In this document: positions 1 to 5,910 of the stretch, piece by piece | How positions within the stretch are numbered: the stretch's first letter is position 1 | Layout of the letters: every line of letters begins with the position of its first letter | NCBI GenBank assembly: GCA_964434735.1 | Contig: CAYSWK010000027.1 | Span: 1-14,489 of the forward strand | Direction: 5' to 3' | From: CAYSWK01 sp964434735 | GTDB taxonomy: Archaea > Micrarchaeota > Micrarchaeia > Anstonellales > Bilamarchaeaceae | Length of the DNA: 14,489 nucleotides | Notes under the pieces: model-generated | What the model was told of the DNA's origin: nothing | Seen by the model: only the letters and a program-made list of their open reading frames with translations | Databases searched by the model: none | Made by a program: the position numbers and the translations under genes

Positions 1-566
1 CGATTGGCGAGCCCAAACCAGTATTTCGCAAACTTGAGCAGAAGGAAGTCGAAGAATTGAAGAAAAAGCATTCTGGAAAGCAAGTAAAGGAAATAAATGT
101 AACCTATGCAGACTTTGACCTTGAGGTTGGGGAAATCGTTTCGATTGAAAAACACCCTACTGCAGAAAAATTGTATGTAGAGCAAGTCAAGCTTGGTGAT
201 GGGGTGCGACAGCTAGTTTCAGGATTGGTTGCATACTTCACGCCCGAGGAACTTTTGGGCAAAAAATGCGTAATTCTAAAAAACCTCGCGCCGGCAAAAC
301 TTCGGGGAATTGAAAGCCAAGGAATGCTTCTTGTGGCTGAAAAGGACAAAAATACGGTCGAAGTGCTTTCACCCGATGTTCCAATAGGTACCAAAGTGCT
401 TTTGCAAGGACACGCGTCAAAACCAAAGGAAAAGATAACGATTGATGAATTCTTTGCAGTCCCCATTACGGTTGAAAAAGGACACGTTTTGGTTGATGGA
501 AAAGAGCTACTTGTGCAAAACACAAAACTCAAAACCCAAAACGTTCTTTCGGGTAAAGTGTGTTGA
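1..566 (+). CDS. metG: Methionyl-tRNA synthetase, C-terminal part with tRNA-binding (EMAPII-like) domain, 5' truncated by window edge
   Basis: The reading frame is open from base 3 to the TGA at 564-566, so the gene enters from the left and 187 residues are visible. The first residues (IGEPKPVFRKLE) match the end of the anticodon-binding domain of archaeal MetRS. A charged linker follows, then an OB-fold tRNA-binding domain at about visible residues 37-135, recognised by DLEVGEIVSIEKHPTAEKLY, RQLVSGL and PAKLRGIESQGMLL. MetRS charges initiator and elongator tRNA-Met in the cytoplasm; this domain raises tRNA affinity. A short tail (IDEFFAVPITVEKGHVLVDGKEL) follows, and the last 18 or so residues are encoded partly by a heptamer tandem repeat (516-543), so they look like an added, non-conserved end. 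A stand-alone MetRS beta protein is less likely because the frame is open upstream and reads as MetRS. Confidence 0.85.
   Translation, partial: IGEPKPVFRKLEQKEVEELKKKHSGKQVKEINVTYADFDLEVGEIVSIEKHPTAEKLYVEQVKLGDGVRQLVSGLVAYFTPEELLGKKCVILKNLAPAKLRGIESQGMLLVAEKDKNTVEVLSPDVPIGTKVLLQGHASKPKEKITIDEFFAVPITVEKGHVLVDGKELLVQNTKLKTQNVLSGKVC
516..543 (+). repeat. Four tandem copies of the heptamer CAAAACN
   Basis: Bases 516-543 read as CAAAACA, CAAAACT, CAAAACC, CAAAACG: four perfect CAAAAC units that differ only in the seventh base. The tract lies inside the last codons of metG and encodes residues around QNTKLKTQN. Because 7 is not a multiple of 3, any gain or loss of a unit would change the frame of the metG tail. 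Confidence 0.85.
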
Positions 567-567
567 A

Positions 568-1173
568 ATGACTCACGCGTATTCGTTTCAATTTCATCAA
601 AGACTTGCGCGACCTCCTGAGCCCAAGATGAGAAGAATACTACCTGTGCTAACTGCGTTTGGAACATTAATGCCATTAACGGACCCCACTCCAGGACAGA
701 TTATGGCAAAAAAGTCGGCACCGCGCCCGGAATTGCTTGGAAAAATAAATGAAATGATCGCCAGCTTAGTAGGCGTAACGCTTGATTCTTCACATCTTCG
801 AATTGTTACCAAAGAAGGATTTGTTGAACTAGTACTAAATGGATTGATACAGGTAAGATTACTACAAGGTGAAGGACAACCAGAGGTGCATATCATCCCG
901 TCTGAACATTTTCTTGGAACACGAGAATCAATAATTGGTGAACCGATTGAATTGAGAAGAGATGCAGTGACAATTGTGCCGCCTGCAACCTTTTCTCCAA
1001 CCGGATTTACAATTTTACGCGAAACGCTTAGAGGAGATCAAATTTTTATAAGCTTGCTTCAGGCGGAAGCAGGAAAATCGCGGTTTAATATGACAATTAT
1101 GACTGCGGGAATGCATGGGAGCATTTTAATACGAACAAAAGAAGCATCTGAGGAAATTACCATTATACCTTAA
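568..1173 (+). CDS. Hypothetical protein, no recognised family
   Basis: This is an open frame of 201 residues from ATG 568, one base after the metG stop, to TAA at 1171-1173. I do not recognise a domain. The first 45 residues are basic and proline-rich. From MAKKSAPRPELLGKINEMI (an in-frame ATG at 703) onward the protein looks like a compact alpha/beta domain, with a helix followed by alternating hydrophobic strands (LRIVTKEGFVELVLNG, VHIIPSEHFLG, FTILRETLRG, GSILIRTKEASEEITIIP). The start is uncertain. ATG 568 would be coupled to metG, ATG 628 has no visible ribosome site, and ATG 703 has a weak AGGA at 693-696. There is no signal peptide with a clear cleavage site and no convincing membrane segment. 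It is probably cotranscribed with metG. Heptamer-type repeats lie on both sides, which suggests an insertion or a fast-evolving locus. Confidence 0.55.
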   Translation: MTHAYSFQFHQRLARPPEPKMRRILPVLTAFGTLMPLTDPTPGQIMAKKSAPRPELLGKINEMIASLVGVTLDSSHLRIVTKEGFVELVLNGLIQVRLLQGEGQPEVHIIPSEHFLGTRESIIGEPIELRRDAVTIVPPATFSPTGFTILRETLRGDQIFISLLQAEAGKSRFNMTIMTAGMHGSILIRTKEASEEITIIP

Positions 1174-1213
1174 AACAACTGAAAACTCAGAACACGAAAC
1201 TGAGAACTGGAAA
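1172..1213 (+). repeat. Degenerate 7-bp-period repeat
   Basis: Starting at the stop codon of the hypothetical gene, the sequence falls into heptamers AAAACAA, CTGAAAA, CTCAGAA, CACGAAA, CTGAGAA, CTGGAAA, most of the form CNNRRAA. A looser continuation (TCAGAA repeated) runs to about 1229. The period and base composition resemble the cleaner CAAAACN array at 516-543 on the other side of the gene. Confidence 0.5.
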
Positions 1214-1260
1214 CGATCAGAATCAGAAGATAAAATTAGGGCCCACGTAACCAAACGCAC

Positions 1261-1267
1261 ATATAAA
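1261..1267 (+). promoter_or_regulatory. TATA box candidate for the structured RNA
   Basis: ATATAAA lies 20-27 bases before the first strong pairing element (1284-1290), close to the archaeal TATA-to-start distance. The same bases read TTTATAT on the other strand, so direction is not proven by the box alone. Confidence 0.4.
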
Positions 1268-1283
1268 CTATGGAAAACCAAGC

Positions 1284-1560
1284 TTCCCTTACGGTACGCC
1301 TGTCCCAACCATACGAATGTATATGGCTTGATGAAGAGGTCAATGCGTGCGCGAAATTTAGGCCAGAGAAAGGTCACAATCCCCTTAAACTCTTCCAACG
1401 GCCATTGGGACACGTGCAGAGGCATTAACTTTGATTGGAGGCAAGCGCTTAAATTCCAAGCGATAGAAGCCTTTCAATCTACGTGGTTTACCCTTATTGC
1501 GGAACGAGTTCCGCGGTCTTCGCAAACTGCGAAGGGAAATGTATTAGGACGTATTCATTT
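1284..1560 (+). ncRNA. Candidate structured non-coding RNA, unknown class
   Basis: The 1174-1636 gap has no credible protein but is rich in nested complementarity. 1301-1308 pairs with 1405-1412 (UGUCCCAA with UUGGGACA). 1323-1327 pairs with 1401-1405 and 1333-1338 with 1390-1395, stacking on the same arm. Small hairpins form at 1311-1322 and 1361-1375. 1433-1441 pairs with 1471-1479 and encloses a hairpin at 1446-1462. Two strong adjacent hairpins lie at 1499-1514 (GCGGAAC/GUUCCGC) and 1518-1534 (CUUCGCA/UGCGAAG). 1284-1290 (UUCCCUU) can close the molecule with 1532-1538, competing with the last hairpin. G-U pairs at 1362/1374, 1438/1474 and 1440/1472 pair only if the plus strand is transcribed. 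A TATA box precedes it and T-rich sequence follows at 1557-1576. I do not see the conserved cores of RNase P RNA, the SRP RNA helix 8 or a tRNA. Boundaries are approximate. Confidence 0.45.
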
Positions 1561-1575
1561 TTGAATAGATATTTT

Positions 1576-1634
1576 TACGACGAAAAATAAGGAGAACAAA
1601 ATTCCACTAAAAAAGACCACTAAAATAAAGAAAA
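1576..1634 (-). terminator. Oligo-T terminator region of rps8e
   Basis: Read on the minus strand, the bases after the rps8e stop contain several T runs (TTTTTTCTTTATTTT, then TCTTTTTTAG, then ATTTTG), typical of archaeal intrinsic termination. Confidence 0.5.
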
Positions 1635-1636
1635 AA

Positions 1637-2029
1637 TTACTTTTTATCAACGACAACGGCGTTGATAACTCCATCCTGACCTACGCGATTGGTAACTTTG
1701 ACCTTACCGAATTCCTTTGTAGTAAGAATTGCGCCACGAGTAATGACGTTTCTTCGAACAAAATCAGGATTGTGTGATTCAACAACTGCGATAATATGTG
1801 CTTTCTTGACGCCTTGGCTCGTTGAAACACTGACAGTCTGTGCTTTCTTCAACTTAAGCCTGCTTGAACCGCCACGTGCACGTCTTGCGACACGCTCATC
1901 TTTCGTGCTTACCTGGGTTGACGTAAATACGCCGCCCATCTGTGCAAGCTTCTTGTCCCTGAATTTTTTCCTTTTTCCACCAGTTCCTGATGAAACTTTC
2001 TTAGTATAAGGCTGATGATATTCTCCCAT
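1637..2029 (-). CDS. rps8e: 30S ribosomal protein S8e
   Basis: S8e is a small-subunit protein found in archaea and eukaryotes but not bacteria; it binds 16S rRNA. The 130-residue product has the family features: a basic glycine-rich start (YTKKVSSGTGGKRKKFRDKKLAQMGG), RARGGSSRLKLKKAQ in the middle, and the C-terminal core HNPDFVRRNVITRGAILTT followed by GKVKVTNRVGQDGVINAVVV. Length is normal for archaea. The ATG at 2027-2029 has an upstream GAGGTG in ribosome-site position. The gene is alone on its strand and diverges from the Cgi121-like gene across about 78 bases with a shared TATA element. The product is recognised with high confidence. Confidence 0.95.
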   Translation of the reverse strand: MGEYHQPYTKKVSSGTGGKRKKFRDKKLAQMGGVFTSTQVSTKDERVARRARGGSSRLKLKKAQTVSVSTSQGVKKAHIIAVVESHNPDFVRRNVITRGAILTTKEFGKVKVTNRVGQDGVINAVVVDKK

Positions 2030-2076
2030 GAGTACACCTCAAAGTATTGAAACTAGATGAATAGTTGAATGTTCGT

Positions 2077-2087
2077 CTTTTTAAGCT
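2077..2087. promoter_or_regulatory. Shared divergent TATA element (rps8e and Cgi121-like gene)
   Basis: The bases CTTTTTAAGCT read as a TATA-like box both ways (GCTTAAAAAG on the minus strand). For the minus strand, initiation about 25 bases away gives a leader of about 25 nt carrying GAGGTG before rps8e. For the plus strand the same distance lands on the GTG at 2108, implying a leaderless mRNA. The minus-strand form GCTTAAAAAG recurs exactly before the SPFH gene. Confidence 0.55.
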
Positions 2088-2107
2088 TTTGCACCTGACA
2101 CTCTCTT

Positions 2108-2488
2108 GTGAAAATCATTCAAGCTTTAACCGAAGAAGGCGTACAGTGGATGCAGTCTCATGCAAAAACAATGCAACTCGTAATTATTTCCAAGGAGCAT
2201 CTCAAAACGCCTTCACTCCTTTATGCCGCTGAAGAATACGTACATGAAAGATTCTTGCAAAAAACAAATCATGCGCGAACCAAGGAAGGGGAATTTGCAA
2301 TAACGCTTGCAGGGATGAAAAATATACAAAAAGCGATAGATCGTCTTGCAAAGGAATCCGATGGAAAAACGGCAGCACTATTTGAGGACTTGCAAATACC
2401 AAAGGGATGTAAAATAATACGAATCCCTAAAAAAGCGAAAGAAAAAGAATACCTTGAACTTGAAAAACTTGCAATATCAAATATCTAA
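2108..2488 (+). CDS. KEOPS complex subunit Cgi121-like protein
   Basis: The product is 126 residues from GTG 2108, the only start placed about 25 bases after the TATA element, so a leaderless message is likely. It resembles archaeal Cgi121, the KEOPS subunit that holds the CCA end of tRNA during formation of t6A at position 37. Supporting features are a strand then the helix HLLYAAEEYVHERF-type region (about residues 31-48), an N-H-A-R-T-K-EGEFAITLAG segment like the family's ARS..E.L...SG, MKNIQKAIDRL as the following helix, a short AALFED strand, and the final helix EYLELEKLAISNI, which matches the family's ending. It is somewhat shorter than usual (about 150). Assignment rests on pattern recognition of a weakly conserved family. 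No other KEOPS gene is next to it. Its last 4 bases overlap the end of the opposing gene. Confidence 0.6.
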   Translation: MKIIQALTEEGVQWMQSHAKTMQLVIISKEHLKTPSLLYAAEEYVHERFLQKTNHARTKEGEFAITLAGMKNIQKAIDRLAKESDGKTAALFEDLQIPKGCKIIRIPKKAKEKEYLELEKLAISNI

Positions 2489-3981
2489 ATTCCAAGTTCA
2501 CGCTTAAGATTTTCACGGTCCATAGGAACTTCTACGCCCAAAAGTTCACGCACGAAAAGGAAGATGTCAATAGTACTTTCCTTGTTTCGAGAAACCTTTT
2601 CGGCAATTTGTTTCATGGACATGTCCTTGCCGATAAGCTCATAGAGCATAATTCCTTCCTTTCCAAAACGTTTATAAACGGCAAAGCCTTCATCGCCATA
2701 TTTTTTCTTTACATCATCGCGGTTCATAGGCTTTAAGACGATCATGCGATTTTCCAAAAGGAATTTCAAAAGATCATAAACTCCAGGTAATCCTGATTCG
2801 TAAGAAAGTGCAAGATCAACCACATCGTGCTTGCCGTCTATTTGTTCCAGGATTTTTCCGCCCTTATCTCCAAATTTAAGAATAAACCGTGCCTTTACTG
2901 AAATTTCCTTAACAAGATCAAGCGAAGCCCGCGTAGGGATCTCAATAGGTGATGAGTCGGTCTTAACGTTTTTAAGATCTTCCGCACCGCCAAGGATGGG
3001 GGCAAACCCAGATTCGGTAGAGTCTTCTTTAACAGCAGGTGTTTGAGTCGCCGGTTTCTCAAAGGGATTCTTTGCGGTTTCCTTAGACTTGCCTTTGCTT
3101 GGATAATCAAGTTTAATTATGCCCTGACTATCCATAAAATCAAGAATTTCAATTAATTTTGAATCCGTAAGCCCTGTTTCTTTCATTATTTCTTCAGCAG
3201 TACGGTCGCCATCAATAAGAGTATACACTTTAATTCCAACGGAACCATATTTTTCATTAATGATACGTTCAACAGGAGAAAGTGTCTCGTCTTCTGAAGA
3301 TTCCTCAGTTAAAGAGGTGTCAGTATCTTCTTTTGTTTCCTCAAACATAAAGTCTGAAGAAGGCTCTTCCTTTTTACGTGTTGATTTTTTATCAACAACT
3401 GGCTCCTCCTTGAGTTCTTCATCTTCAACGGGTTCAACACTTTCTGAAACGTCCTCTTTGGGCTCCTCTGATTCAGAAGCAGTATCCTCAGCAGATTCTT
3501 GAGTGGGCTCAGGCTCTTCCTTCGAAGAGGATTCCTCTTCAATAGGAGTTATAAAATCGTCAAACATCTCCTTTTTCTTTTCCTTTGCTGCCTTTGGCTT
3601 CGATACGGGCTTTGCCTCTTCGATAGGCTCTGATTCTTTTTCTTGTACGAACTCCTCCTCAACAACAAATTCCTCTTTTTGTTTTGATTTAGGAGTGGAT
3701 GTTGAAGTTGGGGCCGAAACGTTCGAAGCTGCTTCCTTTGAAGATAATTCGACCATGCCTGCCTCTTCCATATACGAAAGAATTTCAAAAATTTTATCTG
3801 AGGAAAGCTCAAGTTCTGACTCAAGATCTACATTCGTCTTATTTGAAGAAATGGTGCGGTATATCAAAAGCCCCGTTTCACCAAACTTTTTAAGAAGCAA
3901 ATTTTGATTTTTAAAACGTTGGAGCGGACCCTTTTCTATTTTTGAGATTTTGTACTGTAAACCCTTCTCCATGAAAATCAC
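2485..3981 (-). CDS. Multi-winged-helix acidic protein, hypothetical
   Basis: This 498-residue protein has no name that I recognise. It contains four diverged copies of a winged-helix-like unit, at about residues 30-79, 240-292, 362-418 and 423-485. Each starts with a (F/Y)G..G..(I/V)Y-like helix, followed by a helix-turn-helix (for example DRTAEEIMKETGLTDSKLIEIL) and ending with a hydrophobic strand (G-I-I-K-L, R-M-I-V-L). Copies 1 and 2 are joined by a very acidic, Ser/Glu/Pro-rich linker (about 81-236), surely disordered; copies 2 and 3 by a shorter polar linker (293-360). No signal peptide or membrane segment is present, so it is cytoplasmic. GTG 3981 fits a leaderless mRNA from the TATA at about 4005-4016; an internal ATG at 3972 (MEKGLQ) is the alternative and has no visible ribosome site. 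It could be a DNA- or protein-binding scaffold; the units may serve protein contacts rather than DNA. Confidence 0.85.
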   Translation of the reverse strand: MIFMEKGLQYKISKIEKGPLQRFKNQNLLLKKFGETGLLIYRTISSNKTNVDLESELELSSDKIFEILSYMEEAGMVELSSKEAASNVSAPTSTSTPKSKQKEEFVVEEEFVQEKESEPIEEAKPVSKPKAAKEKKKEMFDDFITPIEEESSSKEEPEPTQESAEDTASESEEPKEDVSESVEPVEDEELKEEPVVDKKSTRKKEEPSSDFMFEETKEDTDTSLTEESSEDETLSPVERIINEKYGSVGIKVYTLIDGDRTAEEIMKETGLTDSKLIEILDFMDSQGIIKLDYPSKGKSKETAKNPFEKPATQTPAVKEDSTESGFAPILGGAEDLKNVKTDSSPIEIPTRASLDLVKEISVKARFILKFGDKGGKILEQIDGKHDVVDLALSYESGLPGVYDLLKFLLENRMIVLKPMNRDDVKKKYGDEGFAVYKRFGKEGIMLYELIGKDMSMKQIAEKVSRNKESTIDIFLFVRELLGVEVPMDRENLKRELGI

Positions 3982-4004
3982 ATGTAATATAAGTTAGGAC
4001 GCTG

Positions 4005-4016
4005 CCTTATATTATA
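4005..4016 (-). promoter_or_regulatory. TATA box for the multi-winged-helix gene
   Basis: On the minus strand this reads as a TATAATATAAGG-type box. Its centre is about 27 bases from the GTG at 3981, so transcription would begin at or next to the start codon. A second AT-rich element (CTTATATTAC, about 3986-3995) is closer and fits less well. Confidence 0.4.
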
Positions 4017-4031
4017 GCTATGATTAAAAGC

Positions 4032-4039
4032 TTTATATA
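4032..4039 (+). promoter_or_regulatory. TATA box for the DsbA-like gene
   Basis: TTTATATA, preceded by AAAAGC, is a near-consensus archaeal box. Initiation would be near 4060. The leader carries AGGTGA at 4068-4073, six bases before ATG 4080. Confidence 0.7.
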
Positions 4040-4079
4040 CGTACTGGAGATATAACTCTTTAATTAAAGGTGAGTAATA

Positions 4080-4943
4080 ATGAGCGAAGAAAATGAAAGC
4101 GTAACACTAAAGAAGACAACTTTATTGCTTCTTGTAATCGGTGTTCTTTCAGTTTTGCTTGTTGCATCCGTTTTTACCCAAGGTTTTGGGATAATAAAAA
4201 CTCCAGCAACTCAAAACACTGAAACGAATACGACTACACAAAATCAACAAGGAACAACTACTACCCCTACGACTGAAACGCAAGTTCAAAAAGTAAATTT
4301 GAAACTTGATGTCGGAACTAACCCAGCAAAAGGAAATCAAAATGCTAAAATATCTCTTGTTGAGATGTCAAATTTTGAATGCCCATTCTGCTGGAGATTT
4401 GCAACTCAAAGCCTCCCAACAATTGAAACTCAATTAGTCAATACGGGCAAAATGAATGTCTACTTTAGAGACTTCCCCGTAACACACGGCACTCAAGGAA
4501 CATTGGCTTCTCATGCGGCCCGCTGTGCGAATGAAGAAGGAAAATACTGGGAAATGCATGATGAGATATTCAAAAACTACCGAACCTGGGCAGACCAAGG
4601 AAATGCAGATTCTGAATTCAAAAAATATGCTGCAACCATTGGACTTAACCAGGCCAACTTTGATGCGTGTCTTGCAGACTCACAAAAATACAGTCAGCAA
4701 ATACAAAACGACATCAACTTTGCACAAGGATTCGGCGTTGGAACTCCGGCATTTGCCATGAAATTCTCAAAAGAAGGTTTCAAGAAAGATGGAGTATCAG
4801 GTGCATTGAATTCAGCTGCATTGGCTCAATATAAACAATACATAAACGGATTGTTTGAAGACTCCGAAGGAAATTTCTTCGTAATAATCCAAGGAGCATT
4901 GCCTGCAGATGTATTCACAACGATTGCAAATGCAGCATACTAA
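4080..4943 (+). CDS. Membrane-anchored DsbA-like thiol oxidoreductase
   Basis: The 287-residue product has a cytoplasmic N-tail with KK, one membrane segment at about 13-33 (TTLLLLVIGVLSVLLVASVF), a Thr/Gln-rich low-complexity tether (about 41-70), then a DsbA/thioredoxin-like domain. The active-site motif is C101-P-F-C104, after a strand (ISLVEMSNFE). The conserved segment ending in FRDFP, HAARCANEEGKYWEMHD and the Thr-Pro of the cis-proline loop (T222-P223, GVGTPAF) all fit. C149 and C197 are a further conserved-looking pair. The protein should face outward and form or shuffle disulfides in surface proteins. No signal-peptidase site is obvious, so the segment probably stays as an anchor. 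The gene stands alone, with its own TATA box and AGGTGA ribosome site, and ends in T-rich sequence shared with dphB. No DsbB/VKOR partner is visible in the window. Confidence 0.88.
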   Translation: MSEENESVTLKKTTLLLLVIGVLSVLLVASVFTQGFGIIKTPATQNTETNTTTQNQQGTTTTPTTETQVQKVNLKLDVGTNPAKGNQNAKISLVEMSNFECPFCWRFATQSLPTIETQLVNTGKMNVYFRDFPVTHGTQGTLASHAARCANEEGKYWEMHDEIFKNYRTWADQGNADSEFKKYAATIGLNQANFDACLADSQKYSQQIQNDINFAQGFGVGTPAFAMKFSKEGFKKDGVSGALNSAALAQYKQYINGLFEDSEGNFFVIIQGALPADVFTTIANAAY

Positions 4944-4944
4944 A

Positions 4945-4966
4945 TTTTCTTTTTTTATTTTATTTT
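4945..4966. terminator. T-rich bidirectional terminator between DsbA-like gene and dphB
   Basis: The plus strand after the stop at 4943 reads as T runs (TTTTCTTTTTTTATTTTATTTT). The dphB stop at 4955-4957 lies inside this stretch, so the two convergent genes end within the same 25 bases. Confidence 0.5.
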
Positions 4967-5665
4967 AAAAAATTCTAAATATTCTTCTTCTACAACATGA
5001 AGTTTTGCAGGAATTATAATGCAAAAGGGCGTTTTGCCAAGGTCGTGACCAAGAAGATGGGAGATGATGCCATAGGTTATTTTTTCATCTAATTCGCCTA
5101 CCCTTGAAAGCACCACCGCGGTCTTGAATTCCTTAAGCATTTCAAGTGCAACATGTGCATGCATAAAATGAGGCTCAGTATCAAGTAAAACAAGAGAATG
5201 TGCTCCTATAGATTGATTAATACGAATAATCTCCAAAGCAGAAGTAGGTTTGTAATTTTCACGCGGATTGACCAAGCTTGAGGTTTTTCCAAATCGATAC
5301 GGCTGCAATCCGGACTTTCCTTGCGCCGCAGTAATAATTGAAGAATTATGAATTACAAAATACGGGACTCCTTTTGTCTTAGCCTCAAGAAGGAGAGAAA
5401 TATGTGTCGTTGCACCCAATGGATCACCTGATGCAAGCAATGCCACCTTCTTTGATTGTGCTTCACGTACCAAAAAGGAAGATTCGACTTGTGCACGCTC
5501 AAGAAGCTTAATCTTCTTGCCAAGAGATTTGGAAAGCGCCGCCAACTTTTCATCTTCAATAAGATTCGTATAGCGTTCAATGTAAATATCGGTACAAGAA
5601 CTAAGAACTTCCATAGTTTTAACCGTAAGATCAAACGATACGCCCGTTCCAATAAGATACAGCAT
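4955..5665 (-). CDS. dphB: Diphthine synthase
   Basis: DphB uses S-adenosylmethionine to methylate the histidine-derived side chain on elongation factor 2, a step in diphthamide synthesis in archaea. The 236-residue protein has the tetrapyrrole-methylase fold: the N-terminal MLYLIGTGV loop, IYIERYTN in the family position for E-x-YT, the SAM-binding GDPLGATTH (80-88), HNSSIITA followed by GLQPYRFGKT (106-127), and a C-terminal TPFCIIIPAKLH strand. It is slightly shorter than the common 250-265 residues, and the first glycine loop is GTG rather than GLG. ATG 5663-5665 follows AGGT at a normal distance. A TATA-like CTTATATTC at 5687-5695 would give a near-leaderless mRNA; a farther one near 5771 would give an 80-nt leader through a GC-rich hairpin patch. 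Confidence 0.93.
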   Translation of the reverse strand: MLYLIGTGVSFDLTVKTMEVLSSCTDIYIERYTNLIEDEKLAALSKSLGKKIKLLERAQVESSFLVREAQSKKVALLASGDPLGATTHISLLLEAKTKGVPYFVIHNSSIITAAQGKSGLQPYRFGKTSSLVNPRENYKPTSALEIIRINQSIGAHSLVLLDTEPHFMHAHVALEMLKEFKTAVVLSRVGELDEKITYGIISHLLGHDLGKTPFCIIIPAKLHVVEEEYLEFFKIK

Positions 5666-5686
5666 AGTATTACCTAAAACAAGAAT

Positions 5687-5695
5687 GAATATAAG
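5687..5695 (-). promoter_or_regulatory. Proximal TATA box candidate for dphB
   Basis: On the minus strand CTTATATTC has its centre about 25 bases before the dphB ATG, suggesting a leaderless transcript. It competes with a distal TTTTTATAAC-type box at 5767-5776. Confidence 0.4.
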
Positions 5696-5697
5696 AA

Positions 5698-5758
5698 GGA
5701 GAGGCGAACGAATCGCGCTCTTCCCCCCTCTCTACCAGTGTGTTTGCCGCGCTACTGG
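5698..5758. other. GC-rich structured patch upstream of dphB
   Basis: In an otherwise AT-rich intergenic region these 61 bases hold three stems: 5699-5704 with 5727-5732 (GAGAGG/CCTCTC), an inner hairpin at 5704-5716 (GCGA, loop ACGAA, TCGC), and 5735-5739 with 5754-5758 (CCAGT/ACTGG). It may be a small RNA or part of a long dphB leader. It lacks tRNA arms, and I see no C/D boxes. Confidence 0.3.
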
Positions 5759-5804
5759 ATAATTTGTTATAAAAATACATGTTTATATTCCTTATGGTGA
5801 TTTA

Positions 5805-5857
5805 AAAACAAAAAAAGGCCCCTAAAAAACAGAATATTGTGTAAATTACACAATATT
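5805..5857 (-). terminator. 25-bp palindrome plus T runs, likely terminator of the fba-glpX-DUF192 operon
   Basis: 5833-5844 and 5846-5857 are a perfect 12-bp inverted repeat around one central base (AATATTGTGTAA / TTACACAATATT). On the minus strand it is followed by CTGTTTTTTAGGGGCC and a further run of seven T, which is the layout of an intrinsic terminator downstream of the gene ending at 5911. The perfect symmetry also fits a dimeric repressor site acting on dphB. Confidence 0.5.
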
Positions 5858-5910
5858 TGAAAAAGCGCAAACTAAAATAAGTAAGACAAGGCAAAAACAG
5901 TGAAAAGTAC

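Noticed and set aside
442..567. Upstream extension of the orphan ORF into metG
   Set aside because: It overlaps the well-supported metG frame; the frame is open only by chance or through the heptamer repeat.
1361..1385. tRNA T-arm-like GGTCACAATCC
   Set aside because: The loop lacks the TTC of a T-loop, and no D-arm, anticodon arm or acceptor stem fits around it.
1126..1425. 99-codon minus-strand frame across the same gap
   Set aside because: It crosses the end of the orphan gene and the RNA stems, has no ribosome site, and its translation resembles no family.
1284..1560. RNase P RNA or SRP RNA
   Set aside because: The RNase P CR-I (GAGGAAAGUC) and CR-V (ACAGAA) blocks and the SRP GGAAGGAAGCA-type apical motif are not visible. 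A diverged form cannot be excluded without a covariance model.
1328..1564. 78-codon plus-strand frame inside the 1174-1636 gap
   Set aside because: Its translation has no protein-like pattern, no ribosome site, and every part of it coincides with RNA-like inverted repeats.
3260..3907. Ser-rich plus-strand frames (80 and 134 codons)
   Set aside because: They are the antisense of the Glu/Ser-rich linker of the minus-strand gene and reflect its codon bias.
5698..5758. tRNA gene in the GC-rich patch
   Set aside because: The stems do not make a cloverleaf and no T-loop or A/B box is present.
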